A stretch of 64,000 nucleotides of DNA from Rhodanobacter sp. GTDB taxonomy: Bacteria > Pseudomonadota > Gammaproteobacteria > Xanthomonadales > Rhodanobacteraceae. Position 1 is the stretch's first letter. Each line of letters opens with the position of its first letter. Made by a program: the position numbers and the translations under genes. The stretch covers positions 1 to 64,000 of the forward strand of contig SCSE01000020.1 of the NCBI GenBank assembly GCA_004298015.1. Direction: 5' to 3'. This document shows, in pieces, positions 9,480 through 19,992 of the stretch. The notes under the pieces are model-generated. The model saw nothing but the letters and a program-made list of their open reading frames with translations. It was not told where the DNA came from and did not search any database.

Positions 9480-9555
9480 TGGTGGCCGGGGACGGAATCG
9501 AACCGCCGACACGGGGATTTTCAATCCCCTGCTCTACCAACTGAGCTACCCGGCC
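9480..9555 (-). tRNA. tRNA-Phe (anticodon GAA)
   Basis: A 76-nt cloverleaf including an encoded CCA (9480-9482). The acceptor stem is GGCCGGG/CCCGGCC. The D arm is GCTCAGTTGGTAGAGC, the anticodon stem GGGGA/TCCCC with loop TTGAAAA (anticodon GAA), and the T arm has the GGTTCGATTCC motif. Its 3' end faces the integrase remnant, so it probably served as the attachment site. Confidence 0.97.
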
Positions 9556-9604
9556 AGAAACTGGATTGTCACGTGGCGACCGTTCGGGTTGCCAGTGTTA
9601 CGTG

Positions 9605-9634
9605 GAGCCGCGCATTAGACCCAATGCGCGGCTC
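9605..9634 (-). terminator. Strong hairpin ending the ftsY-mutY-yggX unit
   Basis: A perfect 12-bp stem GAGCCGCGCATT / AATGCGCGGCTC with a 6-nt loop, starting 4 nt after the yggX stop on the minus strand. No uridine tract follows on either strand, so it may end transcripts or protect the 3' end. Confidence 0.6.
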
Positions 9635-9638
9635 TTCG

Positions 9639-9917
9639 TCAAGGCTCGTGATTGGGTTCGACGTAACCCGCGGGTTTCGCGAACTCGCCGCCGAACAGGA
9701 ATTTCTCCATTTCCTCGCCCAGGTACTTTCGTGCTTTCGGGTCGAGCGGGTTGAGTCGGTATTCGTTGATCAGCATGGTTTGATGGGCCAGCCACTGCTG
9801 CCATGCGGGCTTGGAAATGCTGGCATAGATGCGCTGTCCCAACGGGCCGGGCCAGGGGGCGAAGTCGAGGCCTTCGGCGTCGATGTCGAGCTTGCTGCAA
9901 TGGATGGTGCGGCTCAT
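9639..9917 (-). CDS. yggX: YggX: Fe(II)-trafficking / oxidative damage protection protein
   Basis: 92 residues starting [19 protein letters not shown] and containing [38 protein letters not shown] and EEMEKFLFG. These are typical of the small cytoplasmic YggX family, including the conserved Cys7. In enterobacteria it protects Fe-S clusters from oxidation and interacts with MutY physiology. The start at 9917 overlaps the mutY stop by 4 bp (ATGA), so the proteins are translationally coupled. The mutY-yggX pairing is widespread in gammaproteobacteria. A longer in-frame start upstream would lie inside mutY and is unlikely. Confidence 0.96.
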   Translation of the reverse strand: MSRTIHCSKLDIDAEGLDFAPWPGPLGQRIYASISKPAWQQWLAHQTMLINEYRLNPLDPKARKYLGEEMEKFLFGGEFAKPAGYVEPNHEP

Positions 9918-11026
9918 GGGATTCCTTGGGTCGTTGCCGTGGCGGGAGCAGGCCTGCCACTGCGTTCGTCTGAGGCCAGATTCATCAGCAGGGTGCGAAC
10001 CGGAGCAGGCAGGCCCAGTGTGGACAGTTGCTCGGCGTTGCACCAGCGCTGCCGGGGATTATCGGCGATACCGCCTGCGGCTGTCGCGCGGTCGAACAGC
10101 CATGGCTCGATGTGCAGCCGGTAGTGGCTGAATACGTGGATGAAGGGGGCGAGCGTTTGCGCGTCATCGACCTGCGCGTGTTGTTGCGCCAGGCGCCAGG
10201 CGTGATCGGGCGTAGAGGCTTCGGGCAGGCTCCAGAGTCCCGACCAGACGCCTTGCGGGCCGCGTCGTTCGAGCAGCACCCGGCCATGCGGGTCGCGCAG
10301 GATCAGCATCATCGTTGCGCGACTGGGCAGGCTTCGACGCACTTTGCGGGTGGGCAGCTGCGCCGTCAGGTGGTCGCGTCTGGCGACACAGCCGGTAGCC
10401 AGCGGACAGGCTTCGCAACGTGGTCGCGAGCGCGTGCACAGCGTCGCGCCGAGATCCATGATCGCCTGACTGTAATCGGCGATGCGTGCAGTCGGGGTAT
10501 GGGCTTCGGCGTGCTGCCACAGCTGCCTGTCAACGGCACTCAGCGAGGGGTGTCCGTGTACGCCGTGATAGCGGGCCAGGACGCGTTTGACGTTGCCGTC
10601 GAGGATCGCGAAGCGCAAACCATGGGCCTGCGCCAGAATCGCCCCGGCGGTGGAGCGGCCGATGCCGGGCAATGCGCTCAATGAGACGAAGTCGCGCGGC
10701 AGCTCGCCGCCGTGCTGTTCGACGCAGCGTTGTGCGGCGCGGTGCAGGAAACGGGCACGGCGGTAGTAACCCAGCCCCGACCACAGCGCCAACACGGTGT
10801 CTTCGTCGGCAGCGGCCAGCGACGGCAGGTCGGGCAGGGCCTGGATGAAGCGCCCGAAGTAACCGATGACTGTGCTGACCTGGGTCTGCTGCAGCATGAT
10901 TTCAGACAGCCACACGCGATACGCATCGCGTTGCTCCTGATCGTTGTTGCCGCGTTGCCAGGGCAGATCCTTGCGTCCATGCTGGTCGAACCAGGTCAGC
11001 AGGCGGGATGCGACAGTGCGGCTCAT
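9914..11026 (-). CDS. mutY: MutY: adenine DNA glycosylase (A:8-oxoG)
   Basis: 370 residues. The helix-hairpin-helix/GPD core includes [11 protein letters not shown] (catalytic Glu), [14 protein letters not shown] (hairpin) and [11 protein letters not shown] (catalytic Asp). The [4Fe-4S] ligands follow as C-x6-C-x2-C-x5-C in [17 protein letters not shown]. The C-terminal ~130 residues are the MutT-like domain that recognises 8-oxoguanine. The enzyme removes adenine mispaired with 8-oxoG. Its start overlaps the stop of the upstream AsmA-like gene (ATGA), and its stop overlaps the yggX start. Confidence 0.97.
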   Translation of the reverse strand: MSRTVASRLLTWFDQHGRKDLPWQRGNNDQEQRDAYRVWLSEIMLQQTQVSTVIGYFGRFIQALPDLPSLAAADEDTVLALWSGLGYYRRARFLHRAAQRCVEQHGGELPRDFVSLSALPGIGRSTAGAILAQAHGLRFAILDGNVKRVLARYHGVHGHPSLSAVDRQLWQHAEAHTPTARIADYSQAIMDLGATLCTRSRPRCEACPLATGCVARRDHLTAQLPTRKVRRSLPSRATMMLILRDPHGRVLLERRGPQGVWSGLWSLPEASTPDHAWRLAQQHAQVDDAQTLAPFIHVFSHYRLHIEPWLFDRATAAGGIADNPRQRWCNAEQLSTLGLPAPVRTLLMNLASDERSGRPAPATATTQGIP

Positions 11027-12120
11027 GGCTTGCCGGCGGCGGGCCTGGGTGCTGCTGCGGTGCTGGCGGATGCGGGCAGGCTGTCACCGGCCTTCATCGA
11101 GAGCCCTTCGATGGTGATCCCGCCGGTCTCGATCTTTTTTGCCTGGAGCTCGCCGCTGCCCGGTGGCACGGTCAGTACCGGGTTGCCCGGGTCGCCGAGC
11201 TGGCTCCACCAGCGAGCCAGTGCCAGCGGCGGCAGTCGCAGGTCGACATGGGCGTCCTGACCTTCCAGTTTCAGGGCGAGCAGCAGGGGATTGCTCTGAT
11301 CGGCGGGTGTCAGTGCCAGCGAGATGGCGTACTGCCCCGCATCGGCGTGCTCGAGCTTGCCCGCGAGATGAGCCACCGCATCGGCGGCGCCATGCCAGTA
11401 GGCGCTGCCGCTCAGTTGCAGCATCAGCGCGCCACCTTGCGACAGGTGCAGGTTGATGTTGTCCAACTGCAGGGCATTGCCGCGGATGCGTGGGGTGGCG
11501 GAGAGCCGTAATTTCAGCATGGTACCGCTGGCGGTGTTGGCTGACATGCTGAGCGGGAACGGCTGCCCGGAGCGCAGCCTGCCGGCATCCAGGTTGACGT
11601 TGGCAAGCAACAGCTGGTTGCCGCGTACCAGGCTGCCGTAATTGATGCTGACACCGGTATCGATGCGCGGGATGTTGGGCGGCGTGCCGCTGGGCCGGGC
11701 CGGCAAGGTGGTCAACCACGCTTGCAAGGCATCCAGATCTACCCGCGGCGAATCGATCTGCAAGGTCGAGATGACCGTAGGGCCACCGAACAGGGTTCGC
11801 CATGGCAGGCCCAGTTTGCCGCGTGCGGCGAGCAGGATCGGGGCGGTGGCACCGCGGGCGTTGAGCGTGATGCCATGCAGGTCAAGCGCCGGGTGCGGGA
11901 ACAGGCTCGGACTGGCCGGACTGGCCAGATTCAATTCAAGTCCCGCCGCGCGCGCCTGGGTTTGCAGCATCGCGGTGAAGCGCTCGGGTTGCAGCAGCAG
12001 GTAGACCGTGATCACGATGGCGAGCACGGCAGCCAGCAGCAGGCCCGCAAACACCAGCAGGGAAAGGCGCAGCCATCGCGGCATGCTGCCGGCACCCTGC
12101 CGTCGACTGGTTTCAGTCAT
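11023..12120 (-). CDS. AsmA-like inner-membrane-anchored protein
   Basis: 365 residues from ATG 12120, chosen because upstream codons in this frame lie inside ftsY and are not protein-like. One N-terminal membrane anchor is present (LLVFAGLLLAAVLAIVITVY, ~22-45). The periplasmic part is beta-rich with AsmA hallmarks: ITVYLLLQPERF, LFPHPALDLHGI, INYGSLVRGNQLLLANVNL and a low-complexity Ala/Pro tail. AsmA-family proteins form bridge-like lipid-transfer structures or influence outer-membrane biogenesis. This one is short and probably holds only the N-terminal region. The start overlaps the ftsY 3' end by 8 bp and the stop overlaps mutY, giving one tight transcript. Confidence 0.75.
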   Translation of the reverse strand: MTETSRRQGAGSMPRWLRLSLLVFAGLLLAAVLAIVITVYLLLQPERFTAMLQTQARAAGLELNLASPASPSLFPHPALDLHGITLNARGATAPILLAARGKLGLPWRTLFGGPTVISTLQIDSPRVDLDALQAWLTTLPARPSGTPPNIPRIDTGVSINYGSLVRGNQLLLANVNLDAGRLRSGQPFPLSMSANTASGTMLKLRLSATPRIRGNALQLDNINLHLSQGGALMLQLSGSAYWHGAADAVAHLAGKLEHADAGQYAISLALTPADQSNPLLLALKLEGQDAHVDLRLPPLALARWWSQLGDPGNPVLTVPPGSGELQAKKIETGGITIEGLSMKAGDSLPASASTAAAPRPAAGKP

Positions 12121-13219
12121 GGGGTTGCTCTGGCTGCGCGAGGCTCGCTGGCAGCAGGCCATCGACGAACGCCTCGGCCTCGAACGCGCGCAGGTCGGTG
12201 GCGGTCTCGCCCAGTCCCACGTAACGGATCGGCAGGCCGAATTCGCGGGCCAGTGCGAACACCACGCCGCCCTTGGCGGTACCGTCGAGCTTGGTGACCA
12301 CCAGGCCGGTGACGCCGACGATCTGGCGGAACTGGCGGACCTGGTTGACAGCGTTCTGACCGGTGGTGCCGTCAATCACCATCAGCACTTCGTGTGGCGC
12401 ATCGGCATCGATCTTCTTCAGCACGCGGGCGATCTTGCCCAGCTCGTCCATCAGCCCGGCCTGGGTGTGCAGGCGGCCTGCGGTATCGGCGATCAGCACG
12501 TCGATGCCGCGCGAACGGGCGGCCTGCACGGCGTCGAAGATCACGCTGGCGGCGTCGGCATCCTGTCCTTGTGCGATCACCGGCACCTGGTTGCGCTGGC
12601 CCCAGGTCTTGAGCTGTTCGACCGCCGCGGCGCGAAAGGTGTCGCCGGCGGCCAGCATCACGTTGTACTGCTGATCGCGCCAGCGGCGCGCCAGCTTGCC
12701 GATGGTGGTGGTCTTGCCGGCGCCGTTGATGCCGACGGTCAGTACCACGAAGGGCTTTCGGCCGCCGATGTCGAAAGGCTGCTCGACAGGCTTGAGCAGG
12801 TTGACCAGGGCCGCGCGCAGTGCGGCCAGCAATGCGGCCGCGTCGGCGAACTCGCGTTTGTGCATGCGTTTGCGCAGGCTCTCCACCAGCTCGGTGCTGG
12901 CCTCGATACCGACATCGGCGGTGATCAGGATGGTTTCCAGCTCGTCCAGCAGGTCGTCGTCGAGTTTCGGGTGGCGCACGAACAGCGAGCCGAGTCCGCG
13001 GGCGAAGGTGTTGCCGGACAGGCGGTCCCGCCAGCTGCGGCGCGGTGGCGGGACTTCGCCATCCACGGCGATGGAGGGTTCGCCCGGCGCATGGCCTGCA
13101 GGGGCTTCGGCGGCTTGGGCGGGGGGCAGGTCTGGAGGGGTGTCGGCCGCACGGGAAGCCTCCTCAGGTGGCTGCTCCGAAGTCGTTTCGGCGGGCTTTT
13201 TCTTCCAGAATTTGAGCAT
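12113..13219 (-). CDS. ftsY: FtsY: signal recognition particle receptor GTPase
   Basis: 368 residues. An acidic, Pro/Ala-rich N-terminal A-domain (~1-75) is followed by the NG domain. P-loop GINGAGKTTTIGKLARRW, the DTAGRLHTQAGLMDEL switch and the TKLDGTAKGGV motif are all present, as is the C-terminal GLGETATDLRAFEAEAFV. It docks ribosome-nascent-chain-SRP complexes at the inner membrane. Transcribed divergently from rsmD, the common neighbourhood of ftsY in gammaproteobacteria, with only 77 bp between them. Confidence 0.97.
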   Translation of the reverse strand: MLKFWKKKPAETTSEQPPEEASRAADTPPDLPPAQAAEAPAGHAPGEPSIAVDGEVPPPRRSWRDRLSGNTFARGLGSLFVRHPKLDDDLLDELETILITADVGIEASTELVESLRKRMHKREFADAAALLAALRAALVNLLKPVEQPFDIGGRKPFVVLTVGINGAGKTTTIGKLARRWRDQQYNVMLAAGDTFRAAAVEQLKTWGQRNQVPVIAQGQDADAASVIFDAVQAARSRGIDVLIADTAGRLHTQAGLMDELGKIARVLKKIDADAPHEVLMVIDGTTGQNAVNQVRQFRQIVGVTGLVVTKLDGTAKGGVVFALAREFGLPIRYVGLGETATDLRAFEAEAFVDGLLPASLAQPEQPHD

Positions 13220-13296
13220 TGCGGTGGCGATTCGATGACAATGGGCGGCATGCTAACACTCCGACCTGTACTGTCTGCTGAGCAACGGATGCTGTC

Positions 13297-13890
13297 ATGG
13301 CGCGGATGAGCGGCGGACGCGGTGCGGTTCCGGGGCGTATTCGCATCATCGGTGGCAGCTTGCGCAATTCGCGGCTGCGGGTGGCGGATCTGCCGGGGCT
13401 GCGACCGACCGCCGAGCGGGTTCGCGAGACCCTGTTCAACTGGCTGGCCCCGCGGATTGTCGGCGCACGTTGCCTGGACCTGTGCGCGGGGACCGGCGCG
13501 CTGGGGATCGAGGCGCTTTCGCGGGGTGCTGCCGCGGTGCAGTTTGTCGAGCGTGATGCTCGCGCGGCACAGGCACTGCGTGACAATCTCGAGCGCCTGA
13601 AGGTGGCTGGGGGGCAGGTTGCGATCGCGGATGCCGAGGTCTTTCTGCAGGGGCCGGCAAGCGCGTCAGATCTTGTATTCATCGACCCGCCCTTCGCGCT
13701 TGGCTTGTGGGCGGCTCTGGCGCTGCAACTGGAGCGCCGGCGCTGGCTGGGTCGAGAGGCCTTGATTTACGTGGAGTCCCCCTTCGGTCAGGCGCTTGAT
13801 TTGCCGCTGAACTGGCAACTGCAGCGCGACGGGCGCGCCGGTGAGGTGCGCTATGCGCTGTATCGACGCGGGCCGGACGTGAACAGTTAG
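13297..13890 (+). CDS. rsmD: RsmD: 16S rRNA (guanine966-N2)-methyltransferase
   Basis: 197 residues. The start motif IRIIGGSLRNSRL and LRPTAERVRETLFNWL are followed by the SAM-binding site LDLCAGTGALGIEALSRGA and the catalytic (D)PPF in FIDPPFALGLW. The cytoplasmic enzyme methylates G966 of 16S rRNA. It is divergent from ftsY and is followed by coaD after 330 bp, an order seen widely. ATG 13306 is an equally possible start, three residues shorter. Confidence 0.95.
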   Translation: MARMSGGRGAVPGRIRIIGGSLRNSRLRVADLPGLRPTAERVRETLFNWLAPRIVGARCLDLCAGTGALGIEALSRGAAAVQFVERDARAAQALRDNLERLKVAGGQVAIADAEVFLQGPASASDLVFIDPPFALGLWAALALQLERRRWLGREALIYVESPFGQALDLPLNWQLQRDGRAGEVRYALYRRGPDVNS

Positions 13891-15271
<1,381 letters not shown>

Positions 15272-15406
15272 GCCTTGCGTCCACTGGCCGCGTGACGCGC
15301 CGCCAGGGCCGCCTGTTCACGATGCTGGCGAAGGCGTCCCCTGGGCCGCCACGTTGTCGCCGGGTACCGTGCCAGCACGTCGGATGCACCGTTGTCACCT
15401 GTATGA

Positions 15407-15676
<270 letters not shown>

Positions 15677-15863
15677 CCTGCACCGGCTCTTTCGGCGCCG
15701 ACGTGACTTACGGTTGCTGGTGGTTGCACCGGCCAGTGACCATCTGCCATCGGGGCTGTGCGCTCGGGGCGGCGTCATGGGATCGCCGCGGCCGATCTGC
15801 CTCCGGACCTGAGCCGCTCGCCAGGGCTGGCAGGTCGGTTGGTTCGTCGGATGAGCAAGTCTG

Positions 15864-16904
15864 ATGGATTGGCCCGACACGACATCGTTGCGCCGCATGG
15901 CATTGCACGTCGTGGGGGCATTCTTGCTACTGGCCGGTGTGGGTCTGGAGGCGATGACGGCCAGAGGATTGCTCAACTACCACGCCTCGACCGAACGGCA
16001 TGGCGGCGAGGTGATCGATCTCAACGCCGATACCGGACCGCAGGCGGGTCAGCGTGGTTTCATGGCGCGAATCGTGGGAACGCCGCAAGTGGTGGAGGCG
16101 GCGCGCGACGCGGCGTTCAATCTGCAGGTGAATACCCCGTTGCTGATGCGACACGCGGAGATGTTCCAGTGGCGTGAAATCCGTATCGGTGGGTCCGTGC
16201 ACTACGAACTGGATTGGGTCGATCATCTGGTCGATGCCAGCCATTTCCAACAGCCTGGAGGTCATCTCAATCCGGCCAAATTTCCGATCCGGAACCGGGA
16301 TTTCCTCGCCGGTCTGGTGACGCTTGGCGGATTCAAACTGTCGGCACAACTGCTGCATGCGCTCCCAGGGTATCAGCCGGTCTCGCCCGATCTGCAGGCA
16401 CTCCCGGCCAATATGGCGGCGAGCTTCGGCAAATACGGCAATTACCTCGTGACCAGTTCGCACGCGGGAGCGCCGCAGTTGGGTGACGTGCGCGTGAGCT
16501 GGGGCGAGATACCGCTGCAACAGGTCACGGTTTTCGCCCGCATCGATGGCGATCGACTGGTCGCCGCGACCGATGCATCCGACGGCAAGGGGTATCACGT
16601 CGAAATCGGCAATGTCTCATTGCTGGACATGTTTCCGGATATTCCGATGCCGCCGGAATTTGTGCAGGGAAAGCGGATACTGGCCCTGTTGCTGGCGGCA
16701 CTGGGCGCGTTGCTGCTTTGTTGCATGAAGCAGCAGAAACGAGCTGATATCCCGTTGGCGATGGGTCTGAGCGGGCTGGCTGTGGGTTCGGTGGCCAGCG
16801 TGGTGTGGCTGGGGCACGACACGGGAATATTGCTGGGCTGGCTGGCTGTCGCGATGTCCGGCCTGTTGCTGGCGATCTGGCGTGTCCGGCTTCGTGCAGA
16901 TTGA
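15864..16904 (+). CDS. TMEM43/LUMA-family membrane protein
   Basis: 346 residues. One N-terminal membrane helix lies around 13-32 and about three lie at the C-terminus (~268-340), with a large soluble domain between. Family-type motifs are MFQWREI, YELDWVDHLVD, GGHLNPAKFP and RVSWGEIPLQQVTVFAR. This topology, two halves around a long extracytoplasmic loop, matches TMEM43-type proteins found sporadically in bacteria and in animals; bacterial function is unknown. It lies after the ferredoxin with a 187-bp gap and is convergent with the EAL-HDOD gene. Confidence 0.8.
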   Translation: MDWPDTTSLRRMALHVVGAFLLLAGVGLEAMTARGLLNYHASTERHGGEVIDLNADTGPQAGQRGFMARIVGTPQVVEAARDAAFNLQVNTPLLMRHAEMFQWREIRIGGSVHYELDWVDHLVDASHFQQPGGHLNPAKFPIRNRDFLAGLVTLGGFKLSAQLLHALPGYQPVSPDLQALPANMAASFGKYGNYLVTSSHAGAPQLGDVRVSWGEIPLQQVTVFARIDGDRLVAATDASDGKGYHVEIGNVSLLDMFPDIPMPPEFVQGKRILALLLAALGALLLCCMKQQKRADIPLAMGLSGLAVGSVASVVWLGHDTGILLGWLAVAMSGLLLAIWRVRLRAD

Positions 16905-17030
16905 GTCGAAGACTTCACCGGTCTGTGTCTGATACCGACCAGACGTTGCACCATGGGCACGCGGGCGGAGTCGATGTTGGGCCGCTCGCCAACCCACACA
17001 CTCGGGTCCGGAAGGAAATGAAGCGAGGCC

Positions 17031-18290
17031 TCAGTTGGCCGGTGTTACATTGGCGCTTGCATAGACTTGATCGGCCCACTGCGTCGCTTCCAGATAGATC
17101 CCGGCCATTTTCTGGATGACCTGGGGACGTACCTGCTGGCTGTTGAGCTTGCCTGTTTCCCAGGCGCGGATCTGATCCAGCAATGAGCCGAATTGACCGC
17201 CCCGGCCGGTCAGCGCGTCGCTGATTTCCGGTACCAGGCGAAGGTGCGTCAGCAAGAAGCTCATGGGTGCGCACATCAGCGTATCGAGTAGCGAAAACAA
17301 GCCGACGGTGAAGGCTGTTTCTGGCTGTCCGTTGGGTACGCTTGCCGCCAGTTTTTCGCACATGTGGGCACGAATCAGTGCGGCACGGAGAAGTTCGGGA
17401 GGGCGGTCGTCCATGCTGCACAAGGACATGGTATCGATCCAGTTGCGCATGCGGGTGACGCCGAAGAAGATGGCTGCCTGCTGCACGGATTTCAATTGCC
17501 GTGGAAGTGCGAAGTAGGCGGAATTCACGCAGCTCAACAGTTTGAAGCTGAGAACCGCATCGTTGCGAATGATATCGCCTAGCTCCACCGGTCCCGGATT
17601 GGACTCCTGCAAGGTCCGCATCAGGCGTAGCATGCTCAGGCGGTTGGCCGCCAGAACCGGCACTGCCACGGGCTGGGGAATCAGCAGATAACGCCCCTGG
17701 ATGGCCTGGAAAGGCAGCTCCAGACAGCGCTCGTAGGTGGGGTGGTCGTTGACCTGACCGGCGATGACCGAGATGCCACGCGCGTGCAATTGCTCGCAAC
17801 GCTCCTGCAAGGTTTCCGGCGACAGCCCGCTGGCGTCCAGCCGGACGAATTGCACGGTCTGCAGGAGGGTCTCCAGAGACAGACTGCCATTGTGGTCAAG
17901 ATCAGCCAGGTCGAGCACGAATTGGCAGCCGCGCTGGGACATCAGCTGCAGTCGTTTCATCAGTTGCGGATCGTCTGCAACGTGCGGCTGCAACAGCAGG
18001 CCAAGGCGCGGCTGGTGCAACAGGATGTCGGAGTCTTCCGGCAGCAATTCAGCGGGCAGATTGAGGAAGGTGCGGTTGCCACGCACCAGACGTGTGAGTG
18101 CTCCGTCGGTAATCGTCGAAAGTACCCCCTGCAGCAGGTTTTGTTCGTCGCCTGGTTCGCGATGGAAGGTGATTTCGTAGGCGAAAAGCTGCCGTTCGCG
18201 GTCGAGCATCGGCACTCGCAGCACCGGTAGCGGTGGCGACGTGGCCGGTACGTTCGAGTCGGATGAGGCGGCGGCTTGGCGGTTGCTCAT
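17031..18290 (-). CDS. Degenerate EAL-HDOD signalling protein
   Basis: 419 residues from ATG 18290; the longer frame upstream runs into flgN. The N-terminal ~30-215 are an EAL-like domain whose signature is degraded: FAYEITFHRE replaces the ExL-type motif, and the metal-binding Asp pair and Lys are absent (VLDLADLDH, VRLDASG). The C-terminal ~225-410 are an HDOD domain (ELGDIIRNDAVLSFKLL, NSAYFALPRQLKSVQQA). Such proteins (the CdgJ/YuxH type) generally lack phosphodiesterase activity and act by binding partners, often affecting motility. It lies 94 bp downstream of flgN on the same strand, so it is probably transcribed from the sigma-28 flgM promoter. Confidence 0.85.
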   Translation of the reverse strand: MSNRQAAASSDSNVPATSPPLPVLRVPMLDRERQLFAYEITFHREPGDEQNLLQGVLSTITDGALTRLVRGNRTFLNLPAELLPEDSDILLHQPRLGLLLQPHVADDPQLMKRLQLMSQRGCQFVLDLADLDHNGSLSLETLLQTVQFVRLDASGLSPETLQERCEQLHARGISVIAGQVNDHPTYERCLELPFQAIQGRYLLIPQPVAVPVLAANRLSMLRLMRTLQESNPGPVELGDIIRNDAVLSFKLLSCVNSAYFALPRQLKSVQQAAIFFGVTRMRNWIDTMSLCSMDDRPPELLRAALIRAHMCEKLAASVPNGQPETAFTVGLFSLLDTLMCAPMSFLLTHLRLVPEISDALTGRGGQFGSLLDQIRAWETGKLNSQQVRPQVIQKMAGIYLEATQWADQVYASANVTPAN

Positions 18291-18384
18291 GGCGGTTAAT
18301 CGCAATAGATGTGGGGTTATGCCGGGACGTGTTTGGTATGGCGCGCGTTTGCCGCGTGAAATTTTTCCCGCCACGTCCTGTACG

Positions 18385-18831
18385 TCATGCTTCGGCCAGT
18401 ACCTGGGAACGCGCGTTGGCGCGCAGCTCACCGGTGCGACCATACAACTTGCTTTCGCCACTGTGACCGGTGAGAACGGCAAGCGCGTTGCGCACCTGCA
18501 GAAGCCGCTGGTTGACGACCGTGCCGTTGCGAAGATTCAGTTGTTGGCAGCGGTGCAGCGATTGCATCACCGCTGACCAGGCTGATTCCAGAGTGGTGCT
18601 GGGGGTATCCAGTTCTTTCTGGAACTGAAGTCGTTCCGTATCGAGCCGCTCCAATCGCAGCAGGACTTGCTGCTTTTGTGAGCCGGCGTGATTCAGCGCC
18701 TCGGTATCATTGCCATCCAGCGCCATGCGCTCGGATTCCAGTGCCTGCAGCAATTGCCCGACACATTGCTGCATCTCCGCCACTACGGCGGTCAGTGCGC
18801 TGTGGAGTTCCTGGCGGAGCGACTGACTCAT
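18385..18831 (-). CDS. flgN: FlgN: export chaperone for hook-associated proteins
   Basis: 148 residues, almost wholly helical with coiled-coil character, as expected for the cytoplasmic chaperone of FlgK and FlgL. ALESERMALDGNDTEALNHAGSQK-type spacing and a polar C-terminus fit FlgN. The start overlaps the flgM stop by 4 bp (ATGA), the canonical flgM-flgN coupling. Sequence motifs are weak in this family, so context carries much of the call. Confidence 0.87.
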   Translation of the reverse strand: MSQSLRQELHSALTAVVAEMQQCVGQLLQALESERMALDGNDTEALNHAGSQKQQVLLRLERLDTERLQFQKELDTPSTTLESAWSAVMQSLHRCQQLNLRNGTVVNQRLLQVRNALAVLTGHSGESKLYGRTGELRANARSQVLAEA

Positions 18832-19154
18832 GCTTTGCCCGCACCCCCCATTTGTTGTTCGAGTGCCAGCATGCGATTGGCGATTTTTCCGGGATTGATC
18901 TGATAGTTGCCGCTGGCCAGCGCCTGGCGCACCTGGTCCACGCGCTGCGAATCGATCGCCGCAGCGCTGTCTTGACGCGCGGCCTTTTGCATCGCGCGAG
19001 CGGAATCAGTCAACTTGACCTGATCGTCAGCTTTTGACGCATCGCCCGCTGAGCCAGTGGTGGACGGCGTTGCGGCGGCCGACGAAGCATTGCCCGAACC
19101 GCCGGTAGCCTGGGTGAATTTCGGCAAGCCATTGTTGATGATCGTGGTATTCAT
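18828..19154 (-). CDS. flgM: FlgM: anti-sigma-28 factor
   Basis: 108 residues. An unstructured Gly/Ser/Ala-rich N-terminal half precedes a conserved C-terminal part with VKLTDSARAMQKA, DSQRVDQVRQALASGNYQIN and PGKIANRMLALE, the FliA-binding helices. It holds FliA inactive until exported through the completed hook-basal body. A strong sigma-28 promoter 40 bp upstream (19194-19220) gives autoregulated feedback. flgN follows with overlapping codons. Confidence 0.95.
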   Translation of the reverse strand: MNTTIINNGLPKFTQATGGSGNASSAAATPSTTGSAGDASKADDQVKLTDSARAMQKAARQDSAAAIDSQRVDQVRQALASGNYQINPGKIANRMLALEQQMGGAGKA

Positions 19155-19193
19155 GGGTCCGATACTCGCTTGTAGGTTGGCCCTGTATCCAGG

Positions 19194-19220
19194 ATATCGG
19201 CAGCGACCGAGGGAACTTTA
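19194..19220 (-). promoter_or_regulatory. Sigma-28 (FliA) promoter of flgM-flgN
   Basis: On the minus strand TAAAGTTC, an 11-nt spacer, then GCCGATAT: 7/8 matches at each element to TAAAGTTT-N11-GCCGATAA. The flgM ATG lies 40 bp downstream of the -10. Confidence 0.87.
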
Positions 19221-19263
19221 ATGCCTGGCAACAGACCGGAGATGGGCGGTCTGCCGGATCGGT

Positions 19264-19992
19264 TCAGGGCAGCGCGAGTACAACGCCGGGGGCGCTGACC
19301 ATCGCGTCGACAATCCTGCCTGAGCTGTCGTTGCGGACGCGCAGTCGCGCGCCGTTGTCGCCACTGCCAAGCGCCGTGCCCGTTGCACGCACCTCGATGC
19401 CGTTCATTCTGGCAATCAGCTGAACCTGGTCGCCGGCGCGAATCATGCGTCGTCCACCCAGCGCCGCAGGGGTCAGGACACTGCCGGCGGGCAGTGAGCG
19501 GGCCAGCGTCCGACCGTTGGCTTGCTCCAGGCTGGTGACGTAGCCATAGCCGAGCCGGGTGACATCGCGATCTTCGGCGTGCAGGTCGGTTTTGCGCACA
19601 CCGTCGCCGCGCAGCAGCGGTCGATTGGTAACCAGCACCTTGCGGAACAGCTGCAGTTGCAGTGGTACCCGAACCGACCATCCGCCGGCCTGCGGGCAGC
19701 GAACCTGGACGGTCATCCGGGAGGCGGCCGCGGCGTATGCAGCCACGCTGGCATGCAAGGGAACGGGGCAGGCGGTCAGCCGCAGGCGTTTGTCGAGCGG
19801 TGACGATTTGATCTCGACCCGGCTGCCGGGCAACGTGAAATGCTGGCGCAACGCTTTTACCGCGGCGCTGCGTACCTCGGAAAGAGCCTGGGTTGCTGCC
19901 GCCGGAGTGACGACAATGCAGGCGGCAAGCAGACAGCCGCCGACCAGCCAGGTTTGAGACCACCCAGTATGTCGTACGGAAGGCTTTTTCAT
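19264..19992 (-). CDS. flgA: FlgA: periplasmic chaperone for P-ring assembly
   Basis: 242 residues from ATG 19992. Residues 1-34 form a signal peptide ([19 protein letters not shown]). The remaining part has the SAF-like C-terminal domain typical of Flg[61 protein letters not shown]. It assists FlgI polymerisation. The start overlaps the chemoreceptor stop by 4 bp (ATGA), so it is coupled to that unusual upstream gene. Confidence 0.94.
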   Translation of the reverse strand: MKKPSVRHTGWSQTWLVGGCLLAACIVVTPAAATQALSEVRSAAVKALRQHFTLPGSRVEIKSSPLDKRLRLTACPVPLHASVAAYAAAASRMTVQVRCPQAGGWSVRVPLQLQLFRKVLVTNRPLLRGDGVRKTDLHAEDRDVTRLGYGYVTSLEQANGRTLARSLPAGSVLTPAALGGRRMIRAGDQVQLIARMNGIEVRATGTALGSGDNGARLRVRNDSSGRIVDAMVSAPGVVLALP

